Origin: JAIUZI01 sp041594355
GTDB taxonomy: Bacteria > Pseudomonadota > Alphaproteobacteria > Rhodobacterales > Rhodobacteraceae
Direction of reading: 5' to 3'
Length of the DNA stretch: 10,611 nucleotides
Assembly: GCA_041594355.1 (NCBI GenBank)
Contig: JBFHMM010000138.1
Span: 1-10,611, forward strand
In this document: positions 6,158-10,611 of the stretch, piece after piece
Layout of the letters: the number at the start of each line of letters is the position of its first letter
How positions within the stretch are numbered: position 1 is the first letter of the stretch
Notes under the pieces: generated by a model
What the model was told of the DNA's origin: nothing
The model's database searches: none
What the model saw: the letters and a program-made list of their open reading frames with translations, nothing else
Made by a program: the position numbers and the translations under genes

Positions 6158-6180
6158 CCGGAAAATTCGAAATTTTCCGG
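6158..6180. repeat. Perfect 23-bp palindrome, CCGGAAAATT arms
   Basis: The arms CCGGAAAATT and AATTTTCCGG are exact reverse complements (10 bp) around CGA. It lies between the rpoC terminator hairpin and the AT-rich palindrome at 6135-6157, with no gap to the latter. It may be an operator or a secondary terminator hairpin on the rpoC transcript; the sequence does not decide. Confidence 0.7.
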
Positions 6181-6190
6181 GGCCGGACGC

Positions 6191-6225
6191 AAGAACGCCC
6201 CGCAGGCGTCCTGCGAGGCGTTCTC
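6191..6225 (-). terminator. Probable intrinsic terminator of the rpoBC transcript
   Basis: Arms 6192-6206 and 6210-6224 form a 15-bp GC-rich stem with a 3-base loop. In the minus-strand RNA the one non-Watson-Crick position is a U-G wobble, so the stem is unbroken. It starts 22 bases after the rpoC stop codon. The 3' arm ends in UUCU followed by one further U, so the U-tract is short and interrupted. A smaller inverted repeat, TGGTCACATGACCA (6227-6240), lies between the stop codon and the stem. Confidence 0.6.
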
Positions 6226-6246
6226 TTGGTCACATGACCACTGGGA

Positions 6247-9200
6247 TCAATCGCGGCTTTCGGGCGTGTCGACCAGCGTGTCGAAGGCATCGCCTCCGAC
6301 AAAGTCGTCGTCCATCACTGGCGCGGCCAGGGCCGCTGCGGCTTCGGCCTCTTCGCGGCGCGCTTCGATCACAACGTTGTCACGATCCTGTGCAATGCGG
6401 CGGACACGCTGGGTGGCGCCGCCTGTGCCGGCTGGGATCAGACGGCCAACGATGACGTTCTCTTTCAGACCGACTAGCTTGTCCTTCTTGCCCTGCACCG
6501 AAGCCTCGGTCAGAACGCGAGTAGTTTCCTGGAACGATGCTGCCGAGATGAACGACCGTGTCTGCAGCGACGCCTTGGTGATGCCCAGCAGGATCGGTTC
6601 ACCCTGGGCCGGGCGGCCACCCTTGGCGATCGCCTTCTCGCAGGCCGCATCGAACTCCTGCTTGTCGACGTGTTCGCCCTTCAGCAGTGTGGTGTCGCCA
6701 CTGTCCTGGATCTCCCACTTCTGCAACATCTGGCGCACGATGACCTCGATGTGCTTGTCGTTGATCTTCACGCCCTGCAGACGATAGACCTCCTGCACCT
6801 CGTTGATCATGTAGTCGGCCAGCGCTTCGACCCCCATGATGGCGAGGATGTCATGCGGCGCGGGGTTGCCGTCCATGATGTAGTCGCCCTTCTGGATGAA
6901 GTCGCCTTCCTGCACCGGGATGTGTTTGCCCTTGGGCACCATGTACTCCGCCGGCTCCATCGTTTCATCCGCGGGCTCGATGCTGATACGGCGCTTGTTC
7001 TTGTAGTCGCGTCCGAACCGCACATAGCCATCGATTTCGGCAATGATGGCGTGATCCTTGGGGCGGCGTGCCTCGAACAGCTCCGCAACCCGCGGCAGAC
7101 CACCGGTGATGTCTTTGGTCTTGGCGCCCTCGCGCGGGATCCGCGCGACCACATCGCCGGCCTGGATCTGCTGGCCATCTTCGACCGACAGGATTGCGTC
7201 CACCGACATCGGGTAGGTCACCGGGTTGCCTGCATCGTTGCGCACCGGTTCGCCATCTTCGCCAACCAGGATGATCTCGGGCTTGAGCTCGTTGCCCTTG
7301 GGTGCGGCCCGCCAGTCGATCACGATCTTCTGGGTCATGCCGGTTGCTTCATCGGTTTCGTCGCGAACGGCGATACCCGACACCAGGTCGACGTATTTGG
7401 TGGTCCCGGCCTTTTCAGCGATGATCGGCAGAGTGTAGGGGTCCCACTCGAACAGCTTGTCGCCGCGCTCGATCTTCTGGCCTTCCTTGACGAACAGCTT
7501 GGAGCCGTAACCCAGCTTATGGCTGGCCCGTTCCTCGCCGTGCTCGTCGCGAATGACCAGCTTCATGTTGCGGCCCATGACCAGCATTTCGCCATAGCTG
7601 TTTTCCAGCAACTGGGCGTTTTCAAAGGCGATCACACCGGCCTGGCTGGCTTCCTGGAACGACTGCTGGCCACCCTGGGCCACGCCGCCGATATGGAAGG
7701 TCCGCATCGTCAGCTGAGTGCCGGGTTCACCAATGGACTGGGCGGCGATAATGCCGACCGCTTCGCCGGTGTTGACGCGGGTACCACGGGCCAGGTCGCG
7801 ACCGTAGCACATGGCGCAGACGCCCTCTTCGGCCTCGCAGGTCAGCGGGCTGCGCATGCGGGCGCTGGCGACGCCGGCTTCTTCGATGGCATCGGCCGTG
7901 CGTTCGTCGATCAGCTGCCCGGCACTGACGATCACCTCGTCGGTGCCCGGCTTGACGATATCATCCGCCGCAACGCGGCCCAGCAGACGCTCGGCCAGAG
8001 TTGCGACGACTTCGCCGTCGTTGATCGCCGGCTCGGCGGTGATCGCGCGGTCGGTGCCGCAGTCGATCATCCGTACGATACAGTCCTGTGCCACGTCCAC
8101 CAGACGACGGGTCAGGTAGCCCGAGTTGGCCGTCTTAAGAGCGGTGTCCGACAGGCCCTTGCGGGCACCGTGGGTGGAGTTGAAGTACTCCAGCACGGTC
8201 AGGCCTTCCTTGAAGTTCGAGATGATCGGCGTTTCGATGATATCGCCGTTCGGCTTTGCCATCAGGCCGCGCATCCCACCCAGCTGTTTCATCTGCGTGA
8301 CCGAGCCCCGCGCTCCGGAGTGCGCCATCATGTAGACCGAGTTCGGCTCTTTCTCGGCACCGGTTTCATCCGTCTGCAACGCCGAGATCGAGCCCATCAT
8401 GGCCTCGGTTACGCGGTCGTTACACTTGGACCAGGCATCGACAACCTTGTTGTACTTTTCGCCCTGGGTGATCAGGCCGTCCATGTACTGCTGTTCAAAG
8501 TCTTTCACCTGCTCGCGGGTTTCATCCACGATCGGCCATTTGGTGTCAGGGATCAGCATGTCGTCCTTGCCAAAGGAAATCCCGGCCTTGAACGCCTCGC
8601 GGAAACCCATGGTCATGATCTGGTCGCAGAAGATGACCGATTCCTTCTGGCCGCAATAGCGGTAGACGGTGTCGATGACCTGCTGCACTTCTTTCTTGCG
8701 CAACAGACGGTTGACCAGGTCGAAGGGCGCCTTGGCGTTCAACGGCAGCAGCGCGCCCAGACGGACCCGGCCCGGCGTCGTTTCGTAGCGCTTGAGCACT
8801 TCGTTGCCTTCGTCGTCGATCTGGGTGATCCGCGCGGTGATCTTGGAGTGCAGGTGCACTTCGCCAGCGTCCAGCGCGTGCTGAACCTCGTCGATGGAGC
8901 CAAAGATCTTACCTTCGCCCACCATGCCTTCGCGTTCCAGGGTCACATAGTAGAGACCGAGGATCATATCCTGCGAGGGCACGATGATCGGGGCGCCGTT
9001 GGCGGGCGACAGCACGTTGTTCGTCGACATCATCAGCACACGCGCTTCCAGCTGGGCCTCAAGGCTCAGCGGCACGTGAACAGCCATCTGGTCGCCATCA
9101 AAGTCGGCGTTGAAGGCCGAGCAGACCAGCGGGTGCAGCTGGATCGCCTTGCCTTCGATCAGGACCGGTTCGAACGCCTGAATGCCCAGACGGTGCAGCG

Positions 9201-10491
9201 TCGGCGCACGGTTCAGCATCACCGGGTGTTCGCGGATGACCTCGTCGAGGATATCCCAGACCTCGGGACGCTCTTTCTCAACCAGTTTCTTTGCCTGCTT
9301 GACCGTCGAGGACAGCCCCTTGGCCTCGAGCCGCGAATAGATGAACGGCTTGAACAGTTCGAGCGCCATCTTCTTCGGCAGACCACATTGGTGCAGTTTG
9401 AGCTCGGGACCGGTCACGATGACCGAACGGCCCGAGAAGTCGACCCGCTTACCCAGAAGGTTCTGGCGGAAGCGGCCCTGCTTACCTTTCAGCATGTCTG
9501 ATAGCGATTTCAGCGGACGCTTGTTGGCGCCGGTGATCACGCGGCCACGGCGGCCATTGTCGAACAGCGCGTCGACGGATTCCTGCAGCATCCGTTTTTC
9601 GTTGCGGACGATGATGTCGGGCGCGCGCAGTTCGATCAGGCGCTTCAGACGGTTGTTCCGGTTGATCACCCGGCGATAGAGGTCGTTCAGGTCCGAGGTT
9701 GCGAACCGACCGCCATCGAGCGGCACCAGCGGGCGCAGTTCCGGCGGAATGACCGGGATCACGGTCAGAACCATCCACTCGGGCCGGTTGCCCGATTCCA
9801 GGAAGGACTCGACCACTTTCAGGCGCTTGATGATCTTCTTGGGTTTCAGTTCGCCGGTGGCCTCGGCCAGGTCGGCGCGCAGCTGTTCCGCCTCGGCCTC
9901 AAGATCGATCTGGGCGAGCATTTCGCGGATCGCCTCGGCGCCGATATTGGCGGTGAAGGCGTCCATGCCAAAGGCATCCTGCGCGTCCATGTACTCTTCT
10001 TCGGTCATCATCTGGCCATAGGTCAGATCGGTCAGACCGGGTTCGATCACCACGTAGTTCTCAAAGTAGAGAACCCGCTCCAGATCGCGCAGGGTCATGT
10101 CCAGCATCAGGCCGATGCGGGAGGGCAGCGATTTCAGGAACCAGATATGCGCGACGGGCGCAGCCAGTTCGATATGGCCCATCCGTTCGCGACGGACCTT
10201 CTGCAGGGTCACCTCGACGCCGCATTTCTCGCAGACGACGCCGCGATACTTCATGCGCTTGTATTTGCCGCAAAGGCATTCGTAGTCCTTGATCGGGCCA
10301 AAGATACGCGCGCAGAACAACCCGTCACGCTCGGGCTTGAACGTGCGGTAGTTGATGGTTTCTGGCTTCTTGATCTCGCCATAGGACCACGAGAGGATCC
10401 GTTCGGGCGACGCCAGCGACACCTTGATCTCGTCGAACACTTTCGGCGGGGTCAGCGGATTAAACGGGTTGTTGGTCAGTTCCTGGTTCAT
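6247..10491 (-). CDS. rpoC: DNA-directed RNA polymerase subunit beta'
   Basis: Beta' forms the RNA polymerase clamp and carries the catalytic metal site. The 1414-residue protein is complete. The N-terminal zinc site has Cys72, Cys74, Cys87 and Cys90 in CLCGKYKRMKYRGVVCEKC. The catalytic motif NADFDGDQM (461-469) supplies Asp463, Asp465 and Asp467, which bind the active-site Mg2+. The second zinc site is Cys811, Cys885, Cys892 and Cys895. The trigger-loop region follows (QSIGEPGTQLTMRTFHIGG, 918-936), then a long insertion of about 200 residues like the SI3 insertion of proteobacterial beta', then TKDITGGLPRVAELFEARRPKD. The ATG at 10491 has GGAGGA (10501-10506) 9 bases upstream and gives the family N-terminus MNQELTNNPFNPLTPPKVFDEI. 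The frame remains open upstream to the window edge, but that extension does not resemble RpoC. rpoB is expected just beyond the right edge. Confidence 0.98.
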   Translation of the reverse strand: MNQELTNNPFNPLTPPKVFDEIKVSLASPERILSWSYGEIKKPETINYRTFKPERDGLFCARIFGPIKDYECLCGKYKRMKYRGVVCEKCGVEVTLQKVRRERMGHIELAAPVAHIWFLKSLPSRIGLMLDMTLRDLERVLYFENYVVIEPGLTDLTYGQMMTEEEYMDAQDAFGMDAFTANIGAEAIREMLAQIDLEAEAEQLRADLAEATGELKPKKIIKRLKVVESFLESGNRPEWMVLTVIPVIPPELRPLVPLDGGRFATSDLNDLYRRVINRNNRLKRLIELRAPDIIVRNEKRMLQESVDALFDNGRRGRVITGANKRPLKSLSDMLKGKQGRFRQNLLGKRVDFSGRSVIVTGPELKLHQCGLPKKMALELFKPFIYSRLEAKGLSSTVKQAKKLVEKERPEVWDILDEVIREHPVMLNRAPTLHRLGIQAFEPVLIEGKAIQLHPLVCSAFNADFDGDQMAVHVPLSLEAQLEARVLMMSTNNVLSPANGAPIIVPSQDMILGLYYVTLEREGMVGEGKIFGSIDEVQHALDAGEVHLHSKITARITQIDDEGNEVLKRYETTPGRVRLGALLPLNAKAPFDLVNRLLRKKEVQQVIDTVYRYCGQKESVIFCDQIMTMGFREAFKAGISFGKDDMLIPDTKWPIVDETREQVKDFEQQYMDGLITQGEKYNKVVDAWSKCNDRVTEAMMGSISALQTDETGAEKEPNSVYMMAHSGARGSVTQMKQLGGMRGLMAKPNGDIIETPIISNFKEGLTVLEYFNSTHGARKGLSDTALKTANSGYLTRRLVDVAQDCIVRMIDCGTDRAITAEPAINDGEVVATLAERLLGRVAADDIVKPGTDEVIVSAGQLIDERTADAIEEAGVASARMRSPLTCEAEEGVCAMCYGRDLARGTRVNTGEAVGIIAAQSIGEPGTQLTMRTFHIGGVAQGGQQSFQEASQAGVIAFENAQLLENSYGEMLVMGRNMKLVIRDEHGEERASHKLGYGSKLFVKEGQKIERGDKLFEWDPYTLPIIAEKAGTTKYVDLVSGIAVRDETDEATGMTQKIVIDWRAAPKGNELKPEIILVGEDGEPVRNDAGNPVTYPMSVDAILSVEDGQQIQAGDVVARIPREGAKTKDITGGLPRVAELFEARRPKDHAIIAEIDGYVRFGRDYKNKRRISIEPADETMEPAEYMVPKGKHIPVQEGDFIQKGDYIMDGNPAPHDILAIMGVEALADYMINEVQEVYRLQGVKINDKHIEVIVRQMLQKWEIQDSGDTTLLKGEHVDKQEFDAACEKAIAKGGRPAQGEPILLGITKASLQTRSFISAASFQETTRVLTEASVQGKKDKLVGLKENVIVGRLIPAGTGGATQRVRRIAQDRDNVVIEARREEAEAAAALAAPVMDDDFVGGDAFDTLVDTPESRD

Positions 10492-10496
10492 CTGAA

Positions 10497-10610
10497 CTAG
10501 TCCTCCATTGCAGGCAGTACGGTCAGGTCTGCGCGGGCGGCAACAGCCTTGGCCCCGGCCTGCTTTTTTCGACTCAAAAATTCTTCGGTTCCGGCATCGA
10601 GCTGATCCCA
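10497..10610 (-). CDS. Possible small ORF between rpoB and rpoC, C-terminal part only
   Basis: A reading frame open to the window edge ends in TAG at 10499-10497, five bases before the rpoC ATG. Its last codons, ATG GAG GAC, contain the rpoC ribosome binding site. The 37 visible residues include DQLDAGTEEFLSRKKQAGAK and end LTVLPAMED. They are hydrophilic and match neither the rpoB C-terminus nor any family I recognise. Third-codon-position GC is about 57 percent, well below that of rpoC, which argues against strong coding selection. The start is not visible. If real, its translation would be coupled to rpoC; otherwise this is simply the rpoB-rpoC spacer. Confidence 0.25.
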   Translation of the reverse strand, partial: WDQLDAGTEEFLSRKKQAGAKAVAARADLTVLPAMED

Positions 10611-10611
10611 C

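Noticed and set aside
3485..6246. Mobile element ends or target-site duplications around the accessory block
   Set aside because: I looked for transposase or integrase genes and matching terminal repeats at the block edges and saw none; the inverted repeats near 6135-6240 have no partners near 3230-3480.
6670..9501. 943-codon open frame on the plus strand
   Set aside because: It is exactly antisense to rpoC, whose motifs are intact. Long antisense frames are common opposite GC-rich genes, and its His/Asp/Val-rich translation resembles no protein family.
10492..10611. Upstream in-frame extension of rpoC
   Set aside because: The extra residues are Arg/Cys-rich and unlike RpoC; the ATG at 10491 with GGAGGA gives the conserved N-terminus.

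Overview
The window is chromosomal DNA from an alphaproteobacterium, most likely a Rhodobacteraceae (Roseobacter-group) species. This rests on the RpoC (1414 aa) and EF-G (707 aa) sequences, GC-rich codon use, and the order rpoC ... rpsL-rpsG-fusA-tuf. The genus cannot be named from sequence reading alone. Almost all genes are on the minus strand, so the biological order runs from the right end of the window to the left.

From right to left, the layout is as follows. Positions 10492-10611 lie between rpoB (outside the window) and rpoC and hold the open end of a possible small ORF. Complete rpoC spans 6247-10491 and is followed by an intergenic region rich in inverted repeats (6047-6246), which includes a likely transcription terminator. 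Next comes a small accessory block: a DDDD-motif glycosyltransferase-like gene (5240-6046, -), a ten-helix EamA/DMT permease (4376-5236, -) three bases downstream of it, and a second, paralogous glycosyltransferase-like gene (3582-4385, +) pointing the other way and overlapping the permease gene by 10 bp at its 3' end. After a non-coding stretch (3229-3483) comes the str operon: rpsL (2857-3228), rpsG (2374-2844), fusA (226-2349) and the first 47 codons of tuf (1-141).

Functionally, the core genes serve transcription (RNA polymerase beta') and translation (ribosomal proteins uS12 and uS7, elongation factors G and Tu). The three genes between rpoC and rpsL are unrelated to that machinery. Their family features suggest surface or extracellular glycan modification plus small-molecule transport, but the substrates are unknown. 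Because they separate rpoC from rpsL, and because one is transcribed toward rpoC, the str operon here should depend on its own promoter.

Most of the window is housekeeping sequence. The parts worth a second look are the paralogous glycosyltransferase/permease block at the rpoC-rpsL junction, a 35-codon leader-like ORF with a strong ribosome binding site overlapping the plus-strand glycosyltransferase start, a cluster of abutting palindromes after rpoC, and a long imperfect palindrome between fusA and tuf. I found no tRNA, rRNA, CRISPR array, transposase or phage gene.
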